A stretch of 57,653 nucleotides of DNA, from positions 1-57,653 of the forward strand of contig JAWLBY010000024.1 of the NCBI GenBank assembly GCA_041687455.1, read 5' to 3'. Positions 50,436-57,653 of the stretch are shown here, piece after piece. Position 1 is the stretch's first letter. Each line of letters starts with the position of its first letter. A program made the translations under genes and the position numbers. The stretch is from JAWLBY01 sp041687455 (lineage in GTDB: Bacteria > Pseudomonadota > Gammaproteobacteria > Xanthomonadales > Xanthomonadaceae). The notes beneath the pieces were generated by a model. The model saw nothing but the letters and a program-made list of their open reading frames with translations, was not told the DNA's origin and made no database searches.

Positions 50436-52310
50436 ATGCCCCGCCGCTTCGTGACCTTCGGATCCCTGACGCATCGGCGCGACCCACGCGCCCACCCGCT
50501 CGACCGCACCGACCTGATCGTGCTCGCGCTGCTGATCGCGGTCGCCGTTGTCCACGCATGGGCCGGCGGCCAGGCGACCGCGGTACAGGACAGTTGGCGC
50601 GACTTCTATTTCGCCGAGCTGATCGCGAGCGGGCAGGCATGGCCGGTCACCGGGCCGGTGATCGGCAACATCGGTCATCTCGGGCCGGTCTGGTACTACC
50701 TGCTGGCGCCGGCGTTCGCGCTCGGCGGCGCCACCGCCGTGCTGATGCTGGTGGGCCTGCTGGCCGGGCTGAAGTATCCGCTGGCCTACCTGCTGGGGCG
50801 GCGCCTCGGCGGCGAGCGGGCGGTCGCGCTGCTGTTCGCGGTCGCGCTGGCGATGCCCGGCTGGTTCATGTTCGAGCTGCTGTGGCCGACCCACACCAGT
50901 ACCGTCGTCAGCGCGTTGCTCGCGTTCGCGCTGCTGGCGCTCGGCTACCGGCGGCGACCATCGCTGCCGCGGGCGCTCGGCCTCGGCCTGGGCGCGACGT
51001 TGCTGCTGCACGCCCACCCGACCACGCTGTTGCTCGGGACGTTGGTCGGCGCAGCGGCACTGTCGCTGCCGACGATTCCGCATCGACGCCGCCTGCTGCA
51101 TGCGCTGGCTGCAGCAACGATCGCCGCGCTGCCACTGTTGCCCCACGTGCTCGCCGAACTGTCGCATCCGGCATCCGCCGACTGGCTGCGGGTGCAGGAC
51201 TATGTCGACGGCGGGCTGCAGTCGGGGCTGTTCGAACGGATGCAGCCGTTGCTGGCCGGCCTGCTGTGGCACGGGCCGGCGATGATGCACCGGCTCTGGC
51301 TGGGCGGCGACGTGCTCGGCACGCTGCTGCTCGGCGCACACGCGCTGGCACTCGGACTGGCGGCGATCGGGCTGCCGCTGGCCGCGCGGCGACCGGCACC
51401 ATGGATCGTGCTCGGCCTGCTGTTGCTGCAGTCGCTGTTCGTGCTGCTGCTGCGGCCGATCACGCCGTTCTGGATGGCCTACGCCCATGCGCCGCTGCTC
51501 GCCGCGCTGCTGGCGCTCGGCCTTGCCGCGCTGTGGCGACGCGGCGGGTGGCTGCGATCGGCGATCGGCATCGCGGCGGGCGGCTATCTGATCGGCGCCG
51601 GTCTGCTGCTGCGCTTCGTCGCCAACCCGGCCGAGCAGTTGACGTTTCCGCAGTTCGCGGCCGGCAGCCCGGGCATGATGAGCGTCGCCTCGGTGCCGAG
51701 CGGCCGGATCGCGGTCGCCAACCCGCGACTGCCTGCGCAGCAGATGGCGGCAATCGGCGCCCGGCTGTGCGCACCGGTGACGGTCTACGGCCACCTGGCG
51801 GCGCTGGTCGACGAAAGTTTCGGCGTCGGCGTGCGATCGGCCTGCGGGCAGCGCGATCAGGTCGTGCTGGGCGGGCCAGCCAATCCGGCCCGGCCGGCGA
51901 TCATCGGATTGACCCGGCCCGCGCGCCGCGCCGCCGGCCTCGATGCCGAGCGCGGCGACTGGCTCGAGCTGCACCCGGTCGACGCAGTCTGGAGCGCAGC
52001 CGAATCATTCCGGGTGGTCGCGGCCGGCGCGTTTCCGCCGCGCGATCTGTCGGCGTCGGCGGCGGTCGAATTCACGATCGAGGGTCGGGCGCCGCATGAC
52101 GCCGCGATCGTCGTCGCGACGCGCGCCGCCGGCCACCATCGATTCGACGCGCACGCGGCGGAGCGGGACGGCCGCACGATCCCGCCGGCATTCCGGGACA
52201 GCTACGTCGCGGTGTACCGCTGCGACGACTGCGCCGCCGGACCGGGCGACTGGACGCTGCGCGTGACCGGTCCGCCGGCCTATGTCGATGTACTGGTAGT
52301 GCGGCCGTAG
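50436..52310 (+). CDS. GT-C type membrane glycosyltransferase-like protein
   Basis: A 624-residue protein. Residues about 20-420 hold ten or more membrane segments, and the first periplasmic loop carries the acidic motif QDSWRDFYFAELIASGQAWP, as in GT-C enzymes that use polyprenyl-phosphate sugars. LWPTHTSTVVSALLAFALLA and HAHPTTLLLGTLVG follow. Residues about 420-624 form a soluble beta-rich domain with a cysteine pair (YRCDDCAAG) that I do not recognise. The start is ATG 50436 (MPRRFVTFGS); 15 more codons are open upstream but overlap the divergent gene. It is possibly paired with the ALG10-like enzyme in modifying a surface glycan. Confidence 0.75.
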   Translation: MPRRFVTFGSLTHRRDPRAHPLDRTDLIVLALLIAVAVVHAWAGGQATAVQDSWRDFYFAELIASGQAWPVTGPVIGNIGHLGPVWYYLLAPAFALGGATAVLMLVGLLAGLKYPLAYLLGRRLGGERAVALLFAVALAMPGWFMFELLWPTHTSTVVSALLAFALLALGYRRRPSLPRALGLGLGATLLLHAHPTTLLLGTLVGAAALSLPTIPHRRRLLHALAAATIAALPLLPHVLAELSHPASADWLRVQDYVDGGLQSGLFERMQPLLAGLLWHGPAMMHRLWLGGDVLGTLLLGAHALALGLAAIGLPLAARRPAPWIVLGLLLLQSLFVLLLRPITPFWMAYAHAPLLAALLALGLAALWRRGGWLRSAIGIAAGGYLIGAGLLLRFVANPAEQLTFPQFAAGSPGMMSVASVPSGRIAVANPRLPAQQMAAIGARLCAPVTVYGHLAALVDESFGVGVRSACGQRDQVVLGGPANPARPAIIGLTRPARRAAGLDAERGDWLELHPVDAVWSAAESFRVVAAGAFPPRDLSASAAVEFTIEGRAPHDAAIVVATRAAGHHRFDAHAAERDGRTIPPAFRDSYVAVYRCDDCAAGPGDWTLRVTGPPAYVDVLVVRP

Positions 52311-52467
52311 CGAGCGGTCGGCAGCGTCACAGCGAGTTGCCGGCGCGACGCGGTGTCGGCAGGCGCGGCGTCACGGCACCCGCGACGGCGTCGCACGCGC
52401 CGTCCGGCTTCGGCTCGCCCCGGTGCAATCGCTGCTGGCCGGCCTGGACAACCACCATCGGCACCAC

Positions 52468-53001
52468 TCAGAACGGCCCCAGTGCATGCGCCTTGGCGAC
52501 CAGTGCGCGACGGAAGTTCTCGTGCATCGACTTGTGCCAGTGGACGATCAGGTGCTGGTGTTCGGTGGCGATGAAACCGGCCTGGCGGGTGACTTCGAGC
52601 GCGCGCCGGTCGCCCGAATAGCCGAAGAACGCGTCGCAATGGTCGTGGTACCTGGCGAACGCGTACTTGAGGATGTGCAGCCAGATGCCGCCGGCTGCCG
52701 CCAATGCCTCGCGATGTTCGGGGCGCATCGCGCGGATCGCGTCGCCGTCGGTGCAGGATCCGCCGGACAGGTAGATGTCGCCGAACGGCCGCATGTGCGA
52801 GTAGCCGATCAACCGGAAGAAGCCGTCCGGATCGCGGTACAGGCCGGCCAGGTGATGCGGCACGTCGGGCGGCACGTCGGCGAACTTGCGCGCGAACAAC
52901 GGCGCAACCAGCAATTCCGCGTCGTCGATCTCGGTGATGCAGATGAACGGCCGGAGCGTGGCGGGCAGCAGGGATTGCAGGGAGTCGGTCACGGCGCTCA
53001 T
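52468..53001 (-). CDS. conserved hypothetical protein
   Basis: A 177-residue soluble protein I cannot assign. It is rich in aromatic residues and histidines (YAFARYHDHCDAFFGYSGDRRALEV, TEHQHLIVHWHKSMHENF). DRRALEVTRQAGFIATEHQH recalls the acetyl-CoA region of GNAT acetyltransferases, but the match is too weak to name it. It starts 28 bases after the deacetylase gene and is probably co-transcribed with it. Confidence 0.65.
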   Translation of the reverse strand: MSAVTDSLQSLLPATLRPFICITEIDDAELLVAPLFARKFADVPPDVPHHLAGLYRDPDGFFRLIGYSHMRPFGDIYLSGGSCTDGDAIRAMRPEHREALAAAGGIWLHILKYAFARYHDHCDAFFGYSGDRRALEVTRQAGFIATEHQHLIVHWHKSMHENFRRALVAKAHALGPF

Positions 53002-53028
53002 TCGAAGGGACGGACGGTGGCGGGCGGC

Positions 53029-53838
53029 TCAACCCAGCGCATCGCGCAGAAGATGCGTCAGTTGCTCGGGCGAACGCCAGTGGAAGCCGCAGACGTAGCG
53101 CCCGAGCGCCCATCGATCGCAGCCCGGCGACAGCGGCTGCGGCTCGGTCGTGAATGCGGCATCGAGCCGGTGGCGAGCGCGCTGCTGCGGGAAATACTCG
53201 CGGCGCAGGAAATCGTTGACGTGGCCGTACGGATAGGCGAACAGGCGCGTCCGCCGCTGCGGCAGGCGCTGGTCGAGGTAATCGCTGGCGGCGGCGATCT
53301 CGGCGTCGGCGGCGGCGATGTCGCCGATCGTGTCGAAGCGGCCGCCGGGCTGGCCGGTCACGCGTTCCGGCAGCAGGTCATGGTGGTGGTCCCAACTGTG
53401 GTTCTCGATCGACAGCAGGCCGCTGTCGATCGCTGCCGGCCACCAGTCGTCGGTCCACCAGCCGCGACCGACCATGCAGGTGCGGTCGAGCGTTTCGCGC
53501 GGCTGTGGCCCGGCAATGACGAAACTGGTCGCATGCAGCCATTCGCCGGGCCGGCAGGCGTCGCGCATCACATTGGCGAGGCTGCGCTGCATGCCGTGGC
53601 TCGGATGCTCGAGGTCGTGCCAGTCGAACCAGGCGCCGTCGTCGAAACTCAGCGCGACGCAACGTGGCGGTAACGGCGCGCGACCGTCCAGCGCATCGAC
53701 GATGCCGTGCAGCGGCAGCACCGGGATCGCGAGCCGACGCAGCAGGTGCAGGTCCTCGGCGAGCGCGACGTGGTCGTTGTCGGCGTAGTCGTTGCCGTGA
53801 ATGTTGATGCCGTGGTAGGTCAGCACGACCGCTCGCAT
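53029..53838 (-). CDS. polysaccharide deacetylase family protein
   Basis: A 269-residue protein of the NodB-like carbohydrate esterase 4 fold. VLTYHGINIHGNDYADNDH at the start and VALSFDDGAWFDWHDLEHP (metal Asp-Asp) are motif 1. ENHSWDHHHDL is motif 2, with the His-x-x-x-His pair. FAYPYGHVNDFLRREYFPQQ is the later motif. No signal peptide is seen, so it may act in the cytoplasm or on lipid-linked sugar. The ATG at 53838 begins at the conserved strand; the longer frame upstream lacks similarity. It groups with the hypothetical gene downstream. Confidence 0.87.
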   Translation of the reverse strand: MRAVVLTYHGINIHGNDYADNDHVALAEDLHLLRRLAIPVLPLHGIVDALDGRAPLPPRCVALSFDDGAWFDWHDLEHPSHGMQRSLANVMRDACRPGEWLHATSFVIAGPQPRETLDRTCMVGRGWWTDDWWPAAIDSGLLSIENHSWDHHHDLLPERVTGQPGGRFDTIGDIAAADAEIAAASDYLDQRLPQRRTRLFAYPYGHVNDFLRREYFPQQRARHRLDAAFTTEPQPLSPGCDRWALGRYVCGFHWRSPEQLTHLLRDALG

Positions 53839-54137
53839 CGGGCATCGTTCTCGCGACAGCGGCCTGCTGCCGCGGGACGGCAAGAATACGTCGCTGGCTG
53901 CGGCCGGACCAGCGCGAGCGCCGCGAGGGCTTGCCGCGCACGGCGATGCACACACACCGCCGGATCAGACCTGTCGGGGCCGACGGGGCCGCGCGGCGGC
54001 CCGGGCCGATGGAGCGAGCGGGGCAGCAGCGACCGACGAGGAAAGGCCGCCACTGCCCTGCCCTTTACCGAGAGCGCCGGGTTCCGACGGACCCGGGCGG
54101 GCAGCACGGCGGCGCCGTCACTGCCCGAGCGCGGCGG
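53839..54137. other. intergenic, nothing recognised
   Basis: About 300 GC-rich bases upstream of the deacetylase gene and downstream of the YdcH gene. I see no repeat, RNA or credible coding frame. The deacetylase promoter should be in the lower part. Confidence 0.6.
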
Positions 54138-54362
54138 TCAATGCACGCCGGCGCGGCGCTCGTACATCCGGGTCAGGCGATCCTTGGCCCGCAGTTTTTC
54201 CTTCTTCATCCGCCCGAGGGTGTTGTCGTCGATCGGCAGTACTCCGAGTTCCGCATCCATGACCTGCTTGTCCAGCTCCTTGTGGCGGTAGTAGAGCTGG
54301 CGGAACTCGGTATCGCTCTTCAGCAATGCTTCGACATCGGCGCGGGGTTGGGCTTCGAACAT
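54138..54362 (-). CDS. YdcH family (DUF465) protein
   Basis: A 74-residue helical protein of the YdcH/DUF465 family: DTEFRQLYYRHKELDKQVMDAELGV and LGRMKKEKLRAKDRLTRMY are the family's two helices, which form a hairpin. The function is unknown. I chose the ATG at 54362 because it gives the usual length; the frame stays open 82 codons upstream but passes through a hairpin and has no family similarity. Confidence 0.85.
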   Translation of the reverse strand: MFEAQPRADVEALLKSDTEFRQLYYRHKELDKQVMDAELGVLPIDDNTLGRMKKEKLRAKDRLTRMYERRAGVH

Positions 54363-54829
54363 CGACGTGACTCCTCTGGCTGAAACGCAAACGCCCCGTG
54401 CGGAGGGCACAGGGCGTTCGGCAAAGGGATGTCGGAAACGGGAGGTGTCGGCGGCGACCCACTTCGCTTCCGCCTGCTCGAATGAGGCGGCGGTCTCGCA
54501 GGTGTCGCTGGCTTGATTCATCGGCCGGGACCACTCCAGGCCGTGCGATTCGCCGCACGGGAAACCTACGCTACGCCTGTCCGGAACGCGCCGCAACAAT
54601 GGCCGCAAACCATTGAATCACCGAATTATTCGGCTCGCTTGATGCATAAATCAGACCGCCCGCACGGGGCCGCTGGACGCACGATCCGGACGATCCGAGA
54701 CGGTGCGCCGCGCGCCGGCAACGATGGGCGGGACTCGCTCGGCGACGAACGGGCCGAACGGGCCGAACGGGCACCGGACCGGCCCGACCTGCACCACTGC
54801 GGACCGATCCGGCGACTGCGGCCGCGCGC
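54363..54829. other. leader region of the YdcH gene with a hairpin and an AT-rich patch
   Basis: A hairpin with AACGCCC and GGGCGTT arms lies at 54389-54417, just upstream of the YdcH start. An AT-rich patch at 54612-54655 (GAATTATT, TGCATAAATC) is the only obvious promoter-like stretch for minus-strand transcription, about 260 bases upstream of the start. Between them a minus-strand frame beginning MNQASDTCETAASFEQAEAK at 54520 is open but unrecognised. Bases 54660-54829 hold direct copies of GAACGGGCC. Confidence 0.45.
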
Positions 54830-55786
54830 TCAGTCCAGCACGACGATATCGACCCGCCGGTTGCGGGCTCGCCCCTCGGCGCTGCGGTTGTCGGCGACCG
54901 GCTGGTCCATGCCGCGACCGGCCGCCGTCATCCGCGATGGGTCGATGCCTTCTTCGACCAACGCGCGCATGACCGCTTCGGCACGCCGCTGCGACAGCAC
55001 CTGGTTCAGGTTCGCGCTGCCGCGATTGTCGGTATGGCCTTCGATCAGCACCTGCTTGTCGCCGGCGGCCTGCAGGAAGGCGATCACCCGATCGAGGTTG
55101 TCACGCGCTTCCGGGCGCAGCGCCGACTGGCCGCTCGCGAAGGCCTCGCCGGACAGCGTCATCACTTCGCCGCGCGCTTCGCGGCGCGATGACATGCCCT
55201 GCAACTGCGCCCGCAGGCTTTCCGCCGCGGCCAGCGCCAGATCGGCCTCACGCCGCGCCAGATCGGCCTCGACCGCCTGCGCCTCGGCGAAGCGCCGGGC
55301 CTGCTCGGCCTCGGCCGACGACAGCTCGCTCAGTTGCCGTGCCGCCTCGGCCTGCTCGAACGCCCGCTGCGCCTCCTCGGCGCGCGCCAGACTCTGCAGC
55401 CGGGCCTTTTCGGCATCGAGCCGCGCTATCTCGGCATCGCGGCGGGCGGTTTCGAGCAGGATCCGGTCGCGCTCGCGCTCGAGCTCGACCAGTTGCTGCT
55501 GGGCCAGCTCGGCCTGGGCGGCCGCTCGCGCGGTCTCGACCCGGCGCTCGGCGAGGTAGACCTGCACGTCGCGCTCGCGGCGGTCGTCACTTTGCCGCAA
55601 CTGATCGAGCGCCTGTCGCGCCTGCAGCCGCTCGGTGCCGGCGAACGTGCCGAGTGCCGGATCGGATTCGAGTGCAGCCAGCGCCGCGACCAGCCGTTCG
55701 TGCTGCAGATCGCGTTGCGGCGTCGTCGCACAGGCCGCCAGCAGCGCGACACAGGCAACCGCGGCAAGGAGTCGGATCGGGCCCAT
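54830..55786 (-). CDS. OmpA-family lipoprotein with long coiled coil
   Basis: A 318-residue outer-membrane lipoprotein: a signal peptide ends in the lipobox LLAAC (Cys19). Residues about 60-200 are a continuous alanine-, glutamate- and arginine-rich coiled coil. Residues about 205-318 are the OmpA C-terminal peptidoglycan-binding domain, with LIEGHTDNRGSANLNQVLSQRRAEAV and RNRRVDIVV. It would tie the outer membrane to peptidoglycan across the periplasm. The start overlaps the DUF4398 stop by one base (TGATG), so the two are translated together. The pair is common in gammaproteobacteria. Confidence 0.92.
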   Translation of the reverse strand: MGPIRLLAAVACVALLAACATTPQRDLQHERLVAALAALESDPALGTFAGTERLQARQALDQLRQSDDRRERDVQVYLAERRVETARAAAQAELAQQQLVELERERDRILLETARRDAEIARLDAEKARLQSLARAEEAQRAFEQAEAARQLSELSSAEAEQARRFAEAQAVEADLARREADLALAAAESLRAQLQGMSSRREARGEVMTLSGEAFASGQSALRPEARDNLDRVIAFLQAAGDKQVLIEGHTDNRGSANLNQVLSQRRAEAVMRALVEEGIDPSRMTAAGRGMDQPVADNRSAEGRARNRRVDIVVLD

Positions 55787-56160
55787 CAGCGCGCTCCTTC
55801 ATCGAGCAGGTCGCGACGCAGTGTCGCGTTCTCGGCGCTTTTCTGCTGCACCGCGTTGCGCCCGGCCGCCGCGCGGCTCTTGGCCTGCGCCAGCGCCGCG
55901 TCGGCTTCGGCCTGCAGCGCGAGTCGGCGTGCGGCGACGTAGTCCCTGTCGTCGAGTGCGGCCGCCGCGGCGCGACGCTTGTCTTCGGCAAAACGGATCT
56001 CGACCGGGGCGAAATCGCGCGCGCCGGCTTCACCGGCGGCGCCGATCGCGGCATCGGCCGCGGCCAGCTCGATCGTCGGCGGCGGGGTGGATGCGCAGGC
56101 CGTCACGAATACGAACGCGAGGGGCAGCAGGACGTGGCGAATTCGCACGCAGCGTGTCAT
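55786..56160 (-). CDS. DUF4398 domain lipoprotein
   Basis: A 124-residue lipoprotein. The signal LLPLAFVFVTAC gives a lipobox at about residues 19-22. The mature part has the DUF4398 helical pattern ELAAADAAIGAAGEAGARDFAPVEIRFAEDKR, then DYVAARRLALQAEADAALAQAKSR. The function is unknown. It is always found with OmpA-like proteins and probably forms a periplasmic helical bundle. It is divergent from pilU, 130 bases apart. Confidence 0.87.
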   Translation of the reverse strand: MTRCVRIRHVLLPLAFVFVTACASTPPPTIELAAADAAIGAAGEAGARDFAPVEIRFAEDKRRAAAAALDDRDYVAARRLALQAEADAALAQAKSRAAAGRNAVQQKSAENATLRRDLLDEGAR

Positions 56161-56290
56161 ATCATCCGGATCGTCAGCCGCGCGAGATGCGCGCTGCTAT
56201 TGTGGAAAGCGGATTGCCGCCTTGCAAGGCAGGGGCTTGCCGGGCGATCGCGGTTCCGCCGACAGCACCCCGGGGATCTACGGAGCACAA

Positions 56291-57391
56291 ATGGATATCG
56301 GCTACTTCCTCAAGCTGATGACCGAGAAGAACGCCTCGGACATGTTCCTGACCACCGGGGCGCCGGTGAACATCAAGGTCGAGGGCAAGCTCTATCCGCT
56401 CGGCAACACCGGCCTGCCGGCCGGCATGGTCAAGAAGATCGCCTACTCGCTGATGGACGAAAGCCAGGTGCCGGTGTTCGAGCGCGACCTCGAGCTGAAC
56501 ATGGCGATCTCGGTGCGCGACGCGGGGCGCTTCCGCGTCAACGTGTTCAGGCAGCGCGGCGAAGTCGGCATGGTGATCCGTGCGATCAAGAGCGAGATCC
56601 CGAACATGGATCAGCTCAAGCTGCCGGAGGTGCTGAAGGACATCATCATGGAGCCGCGCGGGCTGGTGCTGGTGGTCGGCTCGACCGGCTCCGGCAAGTC
56701 GACCACGCTGGCGGCGATGATCGACCACCGCAACACGAATTCCACCGGCCACATCCTGACGATCGAGGATCCGATCGAGTTCCTGCACCGGCACAAGAAG
56801 TCGCTCGTCAACCAGCGCGAAGTCGGCATGGACACCCATGCGTTCCACAATGCACTGAAGAACGCCATGCGCGAGGCGCCGGACGTGATCCTGATCGGCG
56901 AGATCCTCGACCAGGTGACGATGGAAGCGGCAATCGCATTCGCCGAAACGGGCCATTTGTGCCTGGCCACGCTGCACTCGAACAACGCCGACCAGACGCT
57001 CGAACGGATCCTGAACTTTTTCCCGGAGTCGGCACACAAGAACGTGCTGATGAACCTGTCGCTGAACCTGAAGGCGGTGATCTCGCAGCGGCTGGTGGTC
57101 GGCAAGGACGGCAAGCGGATGCCGGCGGTCGAGGTGCTGATCAACACCCCGATGATCCGCGACCTGATCCGCCGCGGCGAAGTGCACGAGATCAAGGAAG
57201 CGATGGACCGTTCGCTGCAGGACGGCATGCAGACCTTCGACCAGGCACTGTACCGGCTGTACAAGGAAGGCAAGTGCGAACTGGAGGAAGTGCTGCGCAA
57301 GGCCGACTCGCGCGACGGCCTGGCACTGAAGATCCGGCTGTCCGAAGGCGCCGAGGGCGAGCACGATCCGTACGCGGATGTGTTTACCTGA
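56291..57391 (+). CDS. pilU: type IV pilus retraction ATPase PilU
   Basis: A 366-residue cytoplasmic ATPase of the PilT/PilU family that helps pull back type IV pili for twitching motility. It has Walker A GSTGSGKSTT (about residues 134-143), the Asp box ILTIEDPIEFLH, Walker B ILIGEI and the His box GHLCLATLHSNNADQTLERI. After GEI the usual RDxET reads LDQVT, a variant I also know from Xanthomonas PilU. The end SRDGLALKIRLSEGAEGEHDPYADV is PilU-like and rules out PilT. The ATG at 56291 is the conserved start; earlier codons in the frame overlap the divergent promoter. No pilT is in the window. Confidence 0.95.
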   Translation: MDIGYFLKLMTEKNASDMFLTTGAPVNIKVEGKLYPLGNTGLPAGMVKKIAYSLMDESQVPVFERDLELNMAISVRDAGRFRVNVFRQRGEVGMVIRAIKSEIPNMDQLKLPEVLKDIIMEPRGLVLVVGSTGSGKSTTLAAMIDHRNTNSTGHILTIEDPIEFLHRHKKSLVNQREVGMDTHAFHNALKNAMREAPDVILIGEILDQVTMEAAIAFAETGHLCLATLHSNNADQTLERILNFFPESAHKNVLMNLSLNLKAVISQRLVVGKDGKRMPAVEVLINTPMIRDLIRRGEVHEIKEAMDRSLQDGMQTFDQALYRLYKEGKCELEEVLRKADSRDGLALKIRLSEGAEGEHDPYADVFT

Positions 57392-57653
57392 TCTTTTCGG
57401 CTGGCGGCTGAGGGCGCGGAGCGGTCATCCGCGATCGCAGCGCGCCGCCCCTGGAGCGGCTTCAGCCGCGACCGGCGACGCCGCGGTCCCACCCTTGGGC
57501 GAGCAGTTCCATTCGTGATCATCCAGCCTTCGCCTGGTCGTCGCCGGCTGCGATGCTCGGCGCGGGGGTCGCCGCGTCGCCATCTCGTCGCAGTTGATGG
57601 TGGGCGCTCCGCCGTAGGAGCCGCTTCAGCAGCGACCGCGAGGCATGAGCACA
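57392..57653. other. intergenic end of the window with GCGGCTTCAGCCGCGA elements
   Basis: Two arms of the dispersed element, GGAGCGGCTTCAGCCGCGAC (57453-57472) and TAGGAGCCGCTTCAGCAGCG (57615-57634), lie downstream of pilU. No gene start is visible before the edge. Confidence 0.7.

Noticed and set aside
54363..54608. N-terminal extension of the YdcH protein up to 54608
   Set aside because: It passes through a hairpin, has no similarity to the family, and the ATG at 54362 gives the normal length.

Overview
The window reads as a GC-rich gammaproteobacterial chromosome, most likely order Lysobacterales (Xanthomonadales). The main evidence is gene order. In Xanthomonas the variable lipopolysaccharide (LPS) locus lies between etfA and metB, and here etfA (25693-26634) and a metB-type gene (43377-44537) bracket an O-antigen cluster. 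The PilU sequence and the many REP-like palindromes also fit this order. I made no database comparison. Two runs of exactly 100 N (26917-27016 and 46394-46493) are scaffold gaps, both next to tandem repeat arrays.

Left part (1-16.4 kb), mostly housekeeping: a fused GAF/SpoIIE-phosphatase/anti-sigma-kinase protein with pssA; two DUF4124 proteins; proS; an H-NS family protein; a ThrE-type exporter; a four-gene Mla-type lipid transport operon (STAS-permease, ATPase, MCE protein, lipoprotein); alkB; an amidase-family protein that lacks the catalytic lysine; and ETF-ubiquinone oxidoreductase.

Middle part (16.4-26.6 kb): rfbB, rfbA and rfbC for dTDP-sugar synthesis, with an ATP-grasp gene where rfbD would be expected; cysD and a fused cysNC for sulfate activation; then etfB and etfA. 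Downstream of cysNC lies an unusual array in which the 3' end of the gene is repeated four more times, each copy still open in frame and each followed by a palindromic spacer.

Variable island (26.6-43.4 kb): a repeat array after etfA; an acetoacetyl-CoA-synthetase-like gene that has lost its catalytic motifs; a broken higA; and a succinyl-CoA:3-ketoacid CoA-transferase pair with a hairpin array between its two genes. The O-antigen genes follow: manC, wzm, wzt, a capsule-type glycosyltransferase candidate, a GT4 enzyme, gmd, an rmd-like gene and a second GT4 enzyme. This set matches a GDP-D-rhamnose, ABC-exported polysaccharide like the Pseudomonas A-band antigen. Facing it is a three-gene operon of a DRE-TIM aldolase, a KdsB-like cytidylyltransferase and a HAD phosphatase. 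I infer that it makes an unusual CMP-activated 2-keto sugar acid. It is the best candidate for an undescribed pathway here.

Right part (43.4-57.7 kb): the transsulfuration pair (metB-type gene and cystathionine beta-synthase), separated by a DUF4143 ATPase and about 1.3 kb of tandem repeats; two membrane glycosyltransferases, one ALG10-like; a hypothetical protein and a polysaccharide deacetylase; a YdcH protein; an OmpA-family/DUF4398 lipoprotein pair; and pilU. No tRNA, rRNA, CRISPR array or transposase gene was seen.
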